Origin: Perognathus longimembris pacificus
Lineage: Eukaryota > Chordata > Mammalia > Rodentia > Heteromyidae
Reading direction: 5' to 3'
Length of the DNA stretch: 64,000 nt
Assembly (NCBI RefSeq): GCF_023159225.1
Contig: NC_063170.1
Coordinates: forward strand, 26,438,301 to 26,502,300
Position 1 is the first letter of the stretch, and every line of letters starts with the position of its first letter. A program made the translations under genes and the position numbers. Positions 32,005 through 43,122 of the stretch are shown piece after piece. The notes beneath the pieces are model-generated. The model ran no database searches. It was not told where the DNA came from and saw only the letters and a program-made list of their open reading frames with translations.

Positions 32005-33199
32005 GCCATTCCTCTTTGGAGGGAAGTGGGTGTGCTATGGTCATTGGCTTGGTGTTTGGGACCTTAAGGAAGGGTAAAGCCCCAGCATAGCCCTTGGCCA
32101 GTTTGGGAGGCCAGGACCAGAGGACTCCTTTCCATATGGCCCAGTCCTGCTGCCTCAAGGCACCATTGGGCTTGTGCTGGGGACGCTGGGCCTTCCTAGT
32201 CACCAGAATCCTTGTGCTTTCAAACTGCCTTGTGATGCGCTCGTGGGGCTTGGAGCCCATGTATTTGTGAGAGAAGGCAATTAGGAAAATTGAGGGTGAA
32301 CCACCTTTTATTCATGAATCTATGTTAACTCCCAAATAAGTCATCTTTGGAATGTTTGCTCCGCCAGATGAATGCTCTCATCTGGGCAGTGTCTGCTTCT
32401 GTGCTCTGGGCACAATTCTGTTCTCCAAACAGCTCCTCTTTAAGAGCCCCACACATGAAAAAAAGATCCTTGAGCCATCTAGCCTCAAGCTGGTGTTGTC
32501 AGTTAGGCAGTACTTCATCTCCATGTTTGGGTTGTAAAAACCAGCAATTAAGCAAATCCCTGCTCCAGATTCATCATATGGCCTGTGTTGGCTCAGAATG
32601 AGGTGGTCTGCTGTTTCCCTCGGAGCACAAAGCTTTTGTGTGGGGAGAGCTGGAGCCTATGGGGAAACTGAGTCTCAGAGAGGGAAGCCTTTTGCTGGAG
32701 ATGGCACAGGAGGCAAGCTTTGGACTCCTTGTCTGCCCTGATTCACACCAGAGTGACCATGTTAGGCAGGCAGGGCAGCCACTCTTGTCTGTGGTGTGAG
32801 CAGATTGCGGCCCTGTGAATTTTATGTAGTTTTGGCCATGAGGGGGTCTGATACCTCAGGGGCCAATGGCCTGGGCAGGACCACAAACAGGTGTAGCGCG
32901 CCTGTTTCGAAAGGAGCCATGCACTTTTGGCTGCAGTCTGTGGGTGCTTGCACAGATGGATGTCACAGTGTCAGGCTGTCTGAGGTTCTGGGTGTGGGTG
33001 CTGTGTTGAGTGCCGGCATCTTTGGTTTAGGTTGACTGTTCAGCACAGTGCCAACTGACTCCAACGTTGGGAGAATCAGCTGCTGTTCCTCCTCTTCGCC
33101 CCGTGGGGCCACTGTCTCATTTGAGGAAGAGCAGGCAGGATTACTTGCTCTAGGTGTCTCTGCTTCCTATCCTAGCGGTGCCCAATAATCCTGCATCTG
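32002..33199. other. intronic sequence, nothing recognised
   Basis: About 1.2 kb without a recognised repeat. 32265-32345 is AT-rich. No gene. Confidence 0.5.
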
Positions 33200-33330
33200 G
33201 CACAGGCACTTTACAGTATAGAAAGCACTTTCATGACCATTAATCTCACTGTGGTCCTGTGAAGGGAACAGGCAAATGTATGGAAACTGAGGCTTAGCAG
33301 GAGGAAGACTAGGGTAGAGCCACACAGCCT
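33200..33330 (-). mobile_element. MIR-type SINE fragment
   Basis: CACTTTACAGTATAGAAAGCAC, TCACTGTGGTCCTGTGAAGG and GGAAACTGAGGCTTAGCAGG fit a reverse MIR/MIR3 core. Confidence 0.65.
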
Positions 33331-33784
33331 GAGTAGTGCTTGATTAGCCAGCCTGGCCAAGCTGTTGTATGGGGTTCAAGGTTGGGTGATAATAGCAGCT
33401 GTTTTATTTCTTGTGGCTCTCTTCTGAATCCTGTTGTTAAGAGAATGAAGTTTAGGGATCTTCTGGGGGTTTCCAGATGCAACCCCCGCCCCTCTCCCAG
33501 GCCCCAACCCAGTTCCATTTGGCCAGGCTCTGGGCTCTGAGTGCTTTGACAGTTGGCTTTGTCTCCAGTTCAGAGAGTCCATGGGTGAGGATCCCACTGG
33601 GGCTGTTAAAGAGGAAGGTGGCCCCATCCTACTCCCCGAGGAGTAGGTCCCTAGGTCCTTAGGCAAGCCCTTGCAGAGGTTTTTGCTTCCCACCCCATTT
33701 TTTTGTGTGCTTTCCTTAGTTGGAAAGGGAGCAGGGAGGCCAGGCTTGGAGCTAACCACCCCTTTGGTCCTCACCTTCAGTTCT
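33331..33784. other. intronic sequence, nothing recognised
   Basis: No repeat or gene recognised. Confidence 0.5.
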
Positions 33785-33915
33785 GTGTCAGGGTGGAAGC
33801 ACTGCTGTGACCATCTTCATTTTACAGTTGAAGTTTGTGGCTCAGAGAGAGATAGTCACTTTCTCAGGCCACGAAGAATGTGAGCCAAGATTCAAACCCA
33901 AGTCCATATGCTTTA
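33785..33915 (-). mobile_element. MIR SINE fragment
   Basis: CTTCATTTTACAGTTGAAG, TGGCTCAGAGAGAGATAGTC and GAGCCAAGATTCAAACCCAAG follow the reverse MIR core. Confidence 0.72.
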
Positions 33916-33930
33916 CCCCCACTCTCCACT

Positions 33931-33931
33931 C

Positions 33932-33965
<34 letters not shown>
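33931..33965 (+). repeat. (TG)n microsatellite
   Basis: About 17 TG units abutting the tail of an antisense SINE. Confidence 0.95.
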
Positions 33966-33967
<2 letters not shown>

Positions 33968-34180
33968 TTAAACTGAAGGTCTGGGCTCTGTCCCTTAGCT
34001 TTTCTGCTCAAGGCTGGACCTCTCCCATTTGAGCCCACTTGAACTTCCAGCTCTTTGGTGGTTGATGGGGAATAGAATCTTGGGGGGGGTCTTTCCTGTC
34101 TGGGCTGGCTTTGAACTGGAGTCCTCATATCTCATTCCACTGAGTAGCTAGGATTTTAGCATGTACCACCAGCACCAGTT
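33966..34180 (-). mobile_element. B1-headed dimeric SINE
   Basis: TTTCTGCTCAAGGCTGGACC, CCACTTGAACTTCCAGCTC, GGTGGTTGATGGGGAATAGAA and CACTGAGTAGCTAGGATTTT; a G8 run interrupts it. Confidence 0.85.
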
Positions 34181-34671
34181 GCACTATGCTCATTGAGGTG
34201 TGATGGGGACAGCTTACAGAAGGGAGCTGGGGCTTCAGCCTGGCCTGCCCAACTGCAGACTCGCAGGTGTGTTTGCTATGGGTCCGGCACAGGTGTGTTT
34301 TCTCTGGGCCTAAGCAGGTGGCTGCAGGGCAGCTGGCTTGGAGGAGGCAGTGGGATAGAAATGTCTCTCCTGCCTCTCCGCTGGGCCTTGGGCAGCTGCT
34401 GATTCGTGCTTACCCAGCACCCTGGTTCCCTCATCCTGCTTCTTCTTTTCCTTGGTCTCTAGCCCCTCCCCTGGCTTTTTGTTCCTCCTCTTCAGTTGCC
34501 CTAATGACTTAGCCCAGGTGGCAAGTTGTGTAGAGAAATGACTCTAGGGAAATAAGAGTCCTTGCTACCAGCCTGGGCCTCAGATGTGCTCATAGTGGCT
34601 CTCCCTGGGGGTCTTGTGGGCTGGGCCTCTTGTGCCTCCAGCTGTTAGGCAGTAACAGAGGACCTGAAAGT
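34181..34671. other. intronic sequence, nothing recognised
   Basis: No repeat or gene recognised. Confidence 0.5.
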
Positions 34672-34845
34672 AGTGTGTGCATGTGAAATTGTTTGTGCTG
34701 CATGTAATTGTGTATGTGGTGCGTGTGTGCATGCGGGTGTATAACCGTGGGTTCCTTGGGACTCTCTGTGTGTGTGCATGCGAATGTAGCATAGTGTGTA
34801 TAGTGTGTTGGTGGTCATGTGTCTGTGTGTGCAGAGGCTTGTGCC
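34672..34845. repeat. degenerate TG-rich tract
   Basis: TGTGTGCATGTGAAATTGTT, GTGTATGTGGTGCGTGTGTG and GTGTATAGTGTGTTGGTGG; a decayed alternating tract. Confidence 0.65.
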
Positions 34846-34879
34846 CAACGCTTGGGAAGGGATGAAAGGCCTCAGGAAC

Positions 34880-35400
34880 GTATGGTGGTAATTCGAATTT
34901 CCTCCTCTGCTGGTTGAAATACTTTTTGTAGAATCTAGTTACACACATGTTTAGATAATTAGAATAAACGGCAAAAGAACAATTCTGTTCAAAGAGACAA
35001 ATCTGGGAAGTTGGGGGCCGCCCAGGATCCAGGGGGCTGTGCTGTGTCTCCCCAGCTCTCCATGGCCATCTCTACGTTTTGATCACACTGTTTAGAAAAT
35101 CTCTTTGTTGTAGGGTAAACTGACATTGGCCTACGCGTTTCTGCTGTGAAGTTTGCTGTGTTCAGGGGCCCACTCGGGACAGCCAGGCCATTAGGAGCTG
35201 ATTAAATGAGCTAATTTTAATTTGTTCAGTGGTTACAGATGCACAGACCTTTCCATGCCCTTTTCTTGAGGCTCTATTTATTTATTAATTTTTCTCCCTG
35301 AAAGGAAAGACCTTCAGGTCTCCCTTCTCTCTTCCCATCCCCCCCTTAAAAATAAACATCTGAGAATATTTTTTAACAAGAACTTTGGCTGGGAAAGGGG
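34880..35400. promoter_or_regulatory. candidate enhancer, homeodomain and SOX-type cores
   Basis: TTAGATAATTAGAATAAACGG, GAACAATTCTGTTC (SOX-like AACAAT with a nearby partner), CTCTTTGTTGTAGG, and TTAGGAGCTGATTAAATGAG followed by CTAATTTTAATTTG. No transposon in about 500 bases. Inference from composition only. Confidence 0.35.
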
Positions 35401-36175
35401 GCCTGACTCTGACTCTGTGGGATTGGCCTCCAGAGGGGCTGAGGAGGAGCCCCCATTTCTGTGAGCTGGGGCCTGCAGGGTTGGGCCACCCACTGTGGCT
35501 GAGTGTGTAGAACCAGATCAGGCTTACTGGAAAGCTGCCTACCAGGTCTGCTCCAGTGCTTGTCCACAGTCCCGAATGATTTCTGTCTCTTGCTGTCTCC
35601 TTTGCCTGGGTTAATTCACCCTGTTGATCTACAGAGAGGTTGCTTTTCCCAGGAAGCCTCCTGGGAGTACCACAGCACTATGGGTATCCCCAGTTATAGC
35701 AGATTCCCCAACATATCTAATGTCTATCAGCCTTGTTGGCCTGGGAGTTCTGCAGAGCAGGAGCTTTCTGTAGAGTTCATCCCCCGCCCCCAGCACTCAG
35801 GGGCTTGTAAGAAGGTCACACACCTCCACTGACAGGTCAATGAATGACAGGCAGGTGGGATGACATCTGCCTTTAAAGAACCCTCCTGCATATCATTCTC
35901 TGTGGGTCAGGACCTGATTCACCCATTTTGAATTGTGGGCTGTGGTCATGTGTCCCAGGCAGGCTTATATCCTGTGATGGGAGGTGAGACCCAGTTTTGC
36001 CTTCTTGGAATGGGGTATGGATGTCAACTCCAAATCCTGGGAGTGAGGAGCTTGTATCTGTCTTGCTGACCTGACCCCAGTTCCATTGATGCTGGGACCT
36101 GACAGCCACATAGAAGGAGACAAAGGAAGAAAATCATACACTGAGTTGGTGTTTCCTTTTACCCCCGCTCCCCCC
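35401..36175. other. intronic sequence, possible L2 fragment
   Basis: 35735-35860 (GGGAGTTCTGCAGAGCAGGAG ... GGTCAATGAATGACAGGC) is reminiscent of a plus-strand L2 tail but too weak to call. The rest is unrecognised. Confidence 0.4.
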
Positions 36176-36402
36176 ACCTTTGGGCTTGAATTTAGGACCT
36201 AGGCACTGTCCCTGAGCTCTTTTGCTCAAGACTAGTGCTGTACCACTTTAAGCCACAGCTCCACTTCTGGGTTCCTTGTGGTTAATTAGAGATAAGAGTC
36301 TCACAAACTTTCTGGCCCTGGCTGTATTTGAATTGCGATTCTCAGATCTCAGCCTCCTGATTAGCTAAGGATTACAGGCATGAGCCACCAATGCCAGCTA
36401 TG
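36176..36402 (-). mobile_element. B1-headed dimeric SINE
   Basis: GAGCTCTTTTGCTCAAGACTAG, AAGCCACAGCTCCACTTCTGG, GGTTAATTAGAGATAAGAGTC and CTCCTGATTAGCTAAGGATT. Confidence 0.9.
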
Positions 36403-37610
36403 AGTTGTTGTTTTTTTTAATGGCACTTAGGGACCAGTGAGCCCTGGGAGTATAACGTGCCAGCCACAGAAGGAGGGATAGGGGTGGCTGCAGCCAGAAG
36501 CTGCCCAGCCCTGCGTCACTGCCTGGATCCCTCCCTGCTTTTATTTTGAACCCCACCTTCCACTCTGGCTTGGGATGGCTTCTGCAAACAGAGCAGAGAA
36601 TAGAGCACTGGAGCTTCCCTCGGAGCTAAGCAGAGGCCCGCCAGCTTTCAAGGCCTGGTTTCCATTTGTGGAAGGCTAGACAGCACCCCACCCACCCCAC
36701 CCAGGGGCCTCTGAGGGCCTGTCTCCACCCTGTGCTGGCAGACAGACTGCCACTGAGATCCCTTTTGTGGTCCTTCTTTTAGCTCCAACCTCTGGGACAG
36801 GCACTGGCTCTGTGCCGGCCCCAAGCTCCAGAGCCAGCAGGGGGAGGCAGAATTTCCCAGGTACCCCTGGGGCTTGGGGCCTCAACTGGGTCAACATCTG
36901 GCTTTGGCCTGCGCCTTGGCCCTCACTGTCTTCTACCTCCCCATCTGCTCCCCCTTCTTCCCCGTGGCCTTTCCTCTCCCCACTAGCTGGATTCCCCGCC
37001 AAGGCCACAGCGGGAGCAGCACACCCTCAGCCCATCCTTCCCGGGCGGGCCTGTGAGGCGGGCCTGGTGGAGATGCGTCCTGGGGCTGAGGTCACTGTGG
37101 GCCAGGGGGAAGCGCCTCTCCAGCCCTTGTCAGCCCTGTTACGGGTGCTGGGGAGAGGGGCTGGGGTCCTAGGCCTCTTGGTATCAGCCACCTTGCCCCC
37201 TGGGCACCCTGGTGAGCAGGAGGGGAGGTAAGTGGAGGGCCAGGGAGGCGAGGAGGGGTTGGCTGGACTGGAGGAGGGAAGAATGAATAAAGCAGGCTGG
37301 TGTCTGCACAGGACGCCAAGAGTCCCATTACAGGCTCCTGGCTCCTTGGGAACAAAAACGTCTGGTAGTGTGTCAAATCCAGGAGGAAGGAAACTGTTTT
37401 CCTGGAATGTGGGGGAAAGGAACGAGGGGACAGGCTGCTAACGAGGCACTGCTGGCCAGGGTGTCAGGCCTTGTGCCCTGGGAATGGGGCACCCGTGGAA
37501 GGACACTGCTTTCTAGATGTGACGCTATGCTTGCCTCTCTCTGGCCGTCCCTACTTGACCCCCATTCCCTGGCCTTCTGTTTCCTCTGTCTCTTATGGGG
37601 CTGGCGTTGT
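36403..37610. other. GC-rich intronic sequence with a long but unconvincing open frame
   Basis: 36767-37231 (+) has 154 codons without a stop, rich in Pro, Ala, Gly and Ser, with an opposing open frame on the other strand. No recognisable domain or splice context; treated as chance. Confidence 0.5.
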
Positions 37611-37702
37611 TTTTTTTTTGTGTGTGTGTGTGTGTGTGTGTTTTGTGTGTGTGTGTTTTGTGTGTGTGTGTGTGTGTGTGTGTGTCTGTCTGTCTGTCTG
37701 TG
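37611..37702 (+). repeat. compound (TG)n / TTTTG / (TCTG)n microsatellite
   Basis: T9, then three TG runs separated by TTTT, ending in four or five TCTG units. Confidence 0.95.
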
Positions 37703-38044
37703 ATCCAAATGCTTTTTTGAGTTAGGCACCTCAAAGGTGCTTGTTTGTTCAGGGCCCCTGGACTCTCAGGTCCTCCCAAGGCCCCTGTCCCTCCTGCCCC
37801 TTCCCTGCTGTCCATTTCTACCATAGTTCTTGGCCAGTGGGGAGGCCTCTTGGCCTTGCCCCCCACAAAGCCTTTACACATCAGCCATTGGAGCCCTTTT
37901 TGATCCAAGGGGCATGCCAAGAGGTCAAGGAGGCCGGGCTCTGGCTGGTTCCATGGATTCTGGCTGGTGGAATGAAGTGCTACTATTTCTCCTGGCCAGC
38001 TTCTCATTCTCTTCAGGAAGGGACTGGTGGGCTCCTTTCTGTTT
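37703..38044. other. intronic sequence, nothing recognised
   Basis: No repeat or gene recognised. Confidence 0.5.
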
Positions 38045-38235
38045 ATGTCGTAACCAGGCTACCGAGATGGCAAACTTGGGTTCTGCAATTACACAGCGTT
38101 TCAGAAGCAAATTGATAGGATAACGTGTTATTATTGGCTACTGGGTTAATAGCTATTTTGGCAGGAATACCATTCCTGCGTGGCGTTGCTGGCACAGGCA
38201 TAAGAATGGCGCGATGGGTGCGTCTCGCCCAGAGC
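38045..38235. promoter_or_regulatory. candidate regulatory element with a perfect inverted repeat
   Basis: Contains TGCAATTACACAG, TTATTATTGGCTACTGGG (CCAAT in reverse), AATAGCTATTTTGG and the dyad GCAGGAATACCATTCCTGC (38161-38179). Ends in a small CpG group (GGCGCGATGGGTGCGTCTCG). Confidence 0.33.
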
Positions 38236-38299
38236 AGCAGACTCCAAGGACCCCAAGGCCCTCCTTCCCCTGCCAGCACTTGCTTGGAGGATGTTCAGC

Positions 38300-38380
38300 C
38301 CTGAGGAACTGTTACTGACAATAAGGCACAGAGAGGTTGAGAAATCGGCGTCAGGTCACACAGTGAGTGGATGCCGGGGG
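38300..38380 (-). mobile_element. MIR SINE fragment
   Basis: AAGGCACAGAGAGGTTGAGAAA and AGGTCACACAGTGAGTGGATG are the reverse MIR core. Confidence 0.75.
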
Positions 38381-38739
38381 AGGAGGGAGGAGGGACTTGG
38401 GTCCCTGTGGGGTTTGGCGTCACAGCTTGGCCTGTGATCTCTGAGGGCAGGACACGAGCCTTTGCTCTGCATATCACATGAACACAGTAGAATATGTAGC
38501 CAGGACAGCACACTCTGAGTCCCCTCCTTGGAAGGTAGGCAGATCTAGGATCTGGACTCCCTCAGATGCTGCCTTGGCTTGCTTCCTTACTGACTTCTGT
38601 TTCTGCTCAAGTGACACTGTCACTTGTCCAAGGTGGCACCCCATTCTTCTCCCAGTTCTTGCTCCTCTTGTCTTCCTGACACTACTCATTACACATTGCT
38701 ATATAATTCTTCATGCATCAGCAAGAGTTGGTCTCTCAC
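38381..38739. other. intronic sequence, nothing recognised
   Basis: No repeat or gene recognised. Confidence 0.5.
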
Positions 38740-38860
38740 TGCCTTGTAAGCTCTCTGAGGGTAAGGACTTCGTGGTGGTGGTGTTCACTCCTTGTTCTCA
38801 GAACCTCCAGCAGGGCTGGCCCAGGGAGCTCTTATTACTATCTGTTGAAGGAATAGATGA
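38740..38860 (+). mobile_element. L2 LINE 3' end
   Basis: CTTGTAAGCTCTCTGAGGGTAA, then TGTTCACTCCTTGTTCTCAG and TATCTGTTGAAGGAATAGATG, matching the plus-strand L2 tail order. Confidence 0.72.
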
Positions 38861-40569
38861 ATGGAAATTGCAATGTCATTTTGAAAAATGGCTACCCGCT
38901 ACAGGTGCCTTGCTCATTGTCTCTCCTCTTGGAGGATGGTTGGAATCAGTTCCTGCTATTCCTGTTCCTAAAAGGCAGTCATTTTCTTAGGATTCATGAT
39001 GAGATAATTTCTTCTTACATGAGAGTTCAGAGGAGAATGAGGTCTCCATCACTGTGAGGAACCAAGCCTTGATGGAGACAGGACTTATGGGCTGCTGCTG
39101 CTCCTGCGGCTACTGGTGATGGTAGGGTGCGTTGGTTCTCTTTTCGGGAACTTCTGAGCATAGGTTTTCTGTTAAGGCTTAGTGTTAAGGTAGTGGGTTG
39201 GCTTTCTCTACCATATGACCTTAGCAGGAGTGGTATAAGGAGGTGGTGAAGCAGGGCATGTGTGTGGTTCCTTAGTCCGGGTCCTGCCATCAACCAGGGA
39301 TCTTCCATGCGGTAGCTGCTGCTGCTCTGGAAACAATGTGTCATGCCACTCTCATTGAGCAGAGGTGGGGCCACTGTGCTACACCCAGACCCATTGCTTT
39401 AATCCCTGCTATACCTCCAGAAGGCAGATGGGAAGTCACAGTCCTTTTTCTCCATGGAGAGGCTTGAAGAGGTTCTGTACCCTACCCTGGGTCACCAGCT
39501 GCCAACTGGCTGCCGGTGGAGTGGACTTGGAGCTCAGGCTCTCTGAGGCAGAACTGATGGGTGTGGCTAGCCCCGCACTGGGAGCTTAGCCGATACCCAG
39601 TAGGCACTCTGAGAATGAATGGGTAGATGACTGGTGGGATCAGTGACTGCAGGAATGTCCCAAGCTGAATCCTTGGTCTCTTGGGCAGGAAGATAACAGC
39701 CCTGGCTGGGCCAGGGGAGTGACTGCACTGTAACTTGGCTGGCCTTCCTCCCAGAAAAATATAACTTGGGGCTGTTTGAATGAGTGTTCCTTGTGAACGG
39801 CCCACTTATTTGGGGGTTCTGTTCAGTCAGTAAGTTGCAGAAGTCCCTGGCTGGAGAGAGATTCATATTACATATGTGTAGAAGCACATACACATGCACA
39901 CACCGACCCACACACTTGGAGGGTTTTACCAGAAAATAAATGCAGATTGCATCCCATCTTCACTTATATTGCATTGCTAAGTCTTTCTCTTTTAGAGCAG
40001 GGAATCTCAGCTTATTATCTTATTAAATCTATTGTTTGTTCTGCTCTGGTCTGAACAAACAGGAACCCCCTCCCCACCTGGTGTCTCCTTTGTTTTAATG
40101 CCATTTCTCCAGGGATTCTAGCTAGGGCCTGGTAGCTAGACTGTTCCTTCTGTCTGAAGCTAGGAGTCCACATCCCTGTGCATACCCGGACTCCCTGGCT
40201 CCAAGAAGGTTTTGCAAATAAAAAATGACAAATGTGGTCACTCTGAGGACTGGGACTAATTGCATTCTACCATGTGTGGTGGCCCCAGGCACTCAGCCTG
40301 GATGGGCTCTGTTGGGGGCAGCCCCTTTGAGCCCAGGCAGTTAGGAGAGTTGTTAAGGTCATTAACTCTACAGCATCTATCTCATAGCCCCCACTTTATA
40401 TGAGCTCATTGGAGTGGCTTTCTGCTTCTTCCTTGTGGTTAGCTTCATTCATTCATTCATTCACCTGGGTCAGTTATCATTCATTCCATCATTATTATAT
40501 GCCTTCTTTAGATGAAGTCTTGACTTCAGTGTTGAATCTCTGCACTGACCCTCTCACCTACCGGCTCAT
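38861..40569. other. intronic sequence, nothing recognised
   Basis: About 1.7 kb. GCACTCTGAGAATGAATGGG near 39605 could be a minimal L2 tail. A CATTCATTCATTCATTCA run lies near 40448. No gene. Confidence 0.45.
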
Positions 40570-40935
40570 CTATATACATTGTAGTTACCACGTGCTTTCT
40601 AGAGGATAGGATACACTCATTTATTCATCTAGTCATTCATACTCTGGTTCAATGTTTATTCGTAGCATAGTTACTTTTTTAAAAACATTTTTTTATTATT
40701 ATGAAGGTGATGTACAGAGGGGTTACAGTTACTTAAGTCAGGTAATGAGTACTTTTCTTTCTGGACAATGTCCCCCCTTCCATCTCTCTCTCCTAGTGCC
40801 TTCCTTAAATTTCAGCATTTAATTCCTCCACTCCTCCCCCCCCCCCCCAGCCTATCTGTTCACATTGTAGTTACCAAGTGCTTTCTGGAGGCTGTGACAC
40901 ACTCATTCATTCATTCATTCATTCAAGCCAAGTTA
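40570..40935 (+). repeat. diverged direct duplication flanking an inserted repeat
   Basis: CATTGTAGTTACCACGTGC… at 40577 recurs as CATTGTAGTTACCAAGTGC… at 40863. About 45 bases align with roughly 80 % identity by eye, both followed by CATT/TATT runs. The duplicated arms bracket the 'gtgatgtacagagggg' repeat. Too long and diverged for a target-site duplication. Confidence 0.6.
40685..40810 (+). mobile_element. unassigned interspersed repeat ('gtgatgtacagagggg' family), copy 1
   Basis: TTTTTATTATTATGAAGGTGATG, TACAGAGGGGTTACAGTTAC and AAGTCAGGTAATGAGTACTT recur in a second place in the window. Possibly the reverse of a lineage-specific L1 3' end; family not determined. Confidence 0.55.
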
Positions 40936-41654
40936 GTTGGTACAGGCACCCCACCCAAGGGGGGTGGCTCCCAGGGATCAGAAAACTCAAAGTTTATCCA
41001 AGCTATCTGCAAGCAGTTCCAAGCCCCGAGTACCACGAGGACAGGGAGATCTAGGTAGTGCTGTGGCTGCAGTGTGGTACAGGGAGAGCACAGTGAGGTA
41101 CAGTGGGGAGCAGACTGACAGCAGCTGACGGCACTACACACTCAGAGCTCCACCTGGCCCACAGGAGGTCTGTGCTATGCTCACTGCTAGCCGGGCCGAG
41201 AGGCACACTGAGGGCGCTGCACCCCCACCTCCTCCTCAAAGATGTGCTTACCTGAACTGGGCTGGGGCACTTCTTCCTCTCCCAAGGCCACCTGTGAGGA
41301 GATGTCAGAACTCACACACTGGTCATGTGAAACCCCCAGGCATTGTGTGCATGTTCCAGCTATGGTGTCTCCCTCAGTTTTCTCTTCTGCACTGTGTGTG
41401 TGCACATGTGCACGCACACGCTTGCATGTGCATGCACTCTCAGGAATGGTTCCATAAATCCAGCAATACTGAGATTCCATGCCTCTGATGAGTTTGGTGG
41501 CTGGGTCTTCTGGGCTCTTCTAGGCTTTCAAAGCTGAAGAGCTCTGTTTCCCAATACAGATGATGGATAGCTGGGTGGGTATTACTCCCCAAGGGATGAT
41601 TTGAACTTCTGATAATAAACTTTTAAGTCTTATGCAATTGCCTGGCTCTTCCAC
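40936..41654. other. intronic sequence with a short alternating tract
   Basis: 41395-41440 is GTGTGTGTGCACATGTGCAC-type alternation. No gene. Confidence 0.45.
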
Positions 41655-41770
41655 CGTAACTAACCCTTCCTCAACCTCAGTTTCCTCATCTGTAAAATGA
41701 GTAAACAGCTAGCAAATGGATTATGAGTAGTTTCAATGCAGTAAAGCAGGTAAAACATTTAAGAGTGATA
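41655..41770 (+). mobile_element. MIR SINE fragment
   Basis: CCTCAACCTCAGTTTCCTCATC and TGTAAAATGAGTAAACAGC are the MIR core; the 3' part is decayed. Confidence 0.75.
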
Positions 41771-42109
41771 ACGAGACTATTTAAATCAGCAACGTGTATT
41801 GATTTTGAAAAGCTTGGTGTAGGGAGGCGCTCAGGGGACACAGCACATTATGAAGCGGGGTCCCGGCTGTAGAGGAAGGAGGTGATGGTGGTTCAGGATG
41901 AGAAGGCAGTGGGCCAGGACAGCAGGGGCCAGGCTGGAAATTGTGGGAAGGGCTGGCAACCCGGGGAAGGCACTGGGGGTACTGCCACAGCGTTGATATC
42001 AGAGCTCAGCTCCTGTGACCCCCACCTGGACACTGACCTACCGCCCAGCCCAGCACCATGCAACGTGCCTGGGCAAGGCTGTGCCCTGTAGCTCCCCAGC
42101 CACGGCAAA
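41771..42109. other. intronic sequence, nothing recognised
   Basis: No repeat or gene recognised. Confidence 0.5.
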
Positions 42110-42260
42110 CTGCTTTTACTTCCTTTCTATTGTTGTCTGGGTCCGGGCGGCCTTCAGCCTCAGCAGCAAAGCCCATGAGATCAATTTTTTTTTCTGGAGG
42201 CGGACACATGAAAATCCAGAGAAAATGGAAATTTTCTCTGCTGAGTCATAGATTTGGCTG
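42110..42260. promoter_or_regulatory. candidate regulatory element with an ARE/MARE-type site
   Basis: TTCTATTGTTGTC (SOX-like), AAAATGGAAATTTTC and TGCTGAGTCA at 42239-42248, whose complement TGACTCAGCA is the canonical antioxidant-response/half-MARE core. Repeat-free. Confidence 0.3.
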
Positions 42261-42889
42261 AGAACAAAGGGTGAGTGGGACCCACACATGGCTGTGTGCT
42301 GGCACCCCCACCTACCCACCTACCTGGGGACCCCAGAGCTCCCCTCCCGCTCTTCCTGGTATGCTAGCACCAACATGTACCTGGCATGCTAGGGCCCTCT
42401 TCCTTCCCTCTGAGGACCTCTTCTTCCTGCAGAGTCTAGCCTCAGTCTTCTCCTGTTTTCAGCCAGGTGTGGTGCTATGAACACAGTAGTCTGTCACAGA
42501 GGACATATACGATTTGCCACTGGCCCGGTCACACAGCCTGGAGAGGAAGGGGGAACAAATCAACAGCCGAGCCAGAGAAGAGCTTTCTGGGGGTTCCCAG
42601 GCTACTTCTAGAAAGGAACAGCCCACATGTTGGGCTGCTCACACATTTGTTTTTAGTAGCTCTGCATTAGCCATGATTCCACACTATTGTTCTTTGTGGT
42701 TCTGCTCAGGAGTAGCACTGCCACCCTTTTGGCAATTTAAAGAGGAAAGTTGAGTCTCAGTGCACAGGCTAACATCCTGCAAGCTGCCTCACTCTCCAGA
42801 TGCATGTATGAAGGTCTGGGCTGGGGCAGAGGATGATGGCCTGGGGCTATAGAGCTTACTCCGGAGCCCCATCCCAGCATTGCCTCAGG
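42261..42889. other. intronic sequence, nothing recognised
   Basis: No repeat or gene recognised. Confidence 0.5.
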
Positions 42890-43122
42890 CTTGTGCTCTA
42901 GGCCCTTTGTGTGTGAGCTTGAGACAGGGTAGTACTCTACCACTTGAGAGCCATGGCTCTACTTAGGGCTTTTTTTTTTTTTTTGCGGGAGGTGGGGGGG
43001 GTGTTAATTGTAGATAAGAGTCTCATGAATTTTCCTGCCCCAGCTATCTTTGATTCTAGCTTCAGATCTCAGCCTCCTGAGTAGCTAGAATTACAGGCTT
43101 GAGCCACCAGTGCCCAGCTTTG
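42890..43122 (-). mobile_element. B1-headed dimeric SINE
   Basis: CTCTACCACTTGAGAGCCATGG, an internal T16/G-rich expansion, GTTAATTGTAGATAAGAGTC and CTCCTGAGTAGCTAGAATTA. Confidence 0.87.

Noticed and set aside
36767..37231. 154-codon open frame on the + strand
   Set aside because: Low-complexity Pro/Ala/Ser/Gly composition, an overlapping open frame on the other strand, no domain and no splice context; GC-driven chance frame.
40448..40465. CATTCATTCATT run as an L2 tail
   Set aside because: Too short and repetitive to distinguish an L2 remnant from a simple ATTC repeat.
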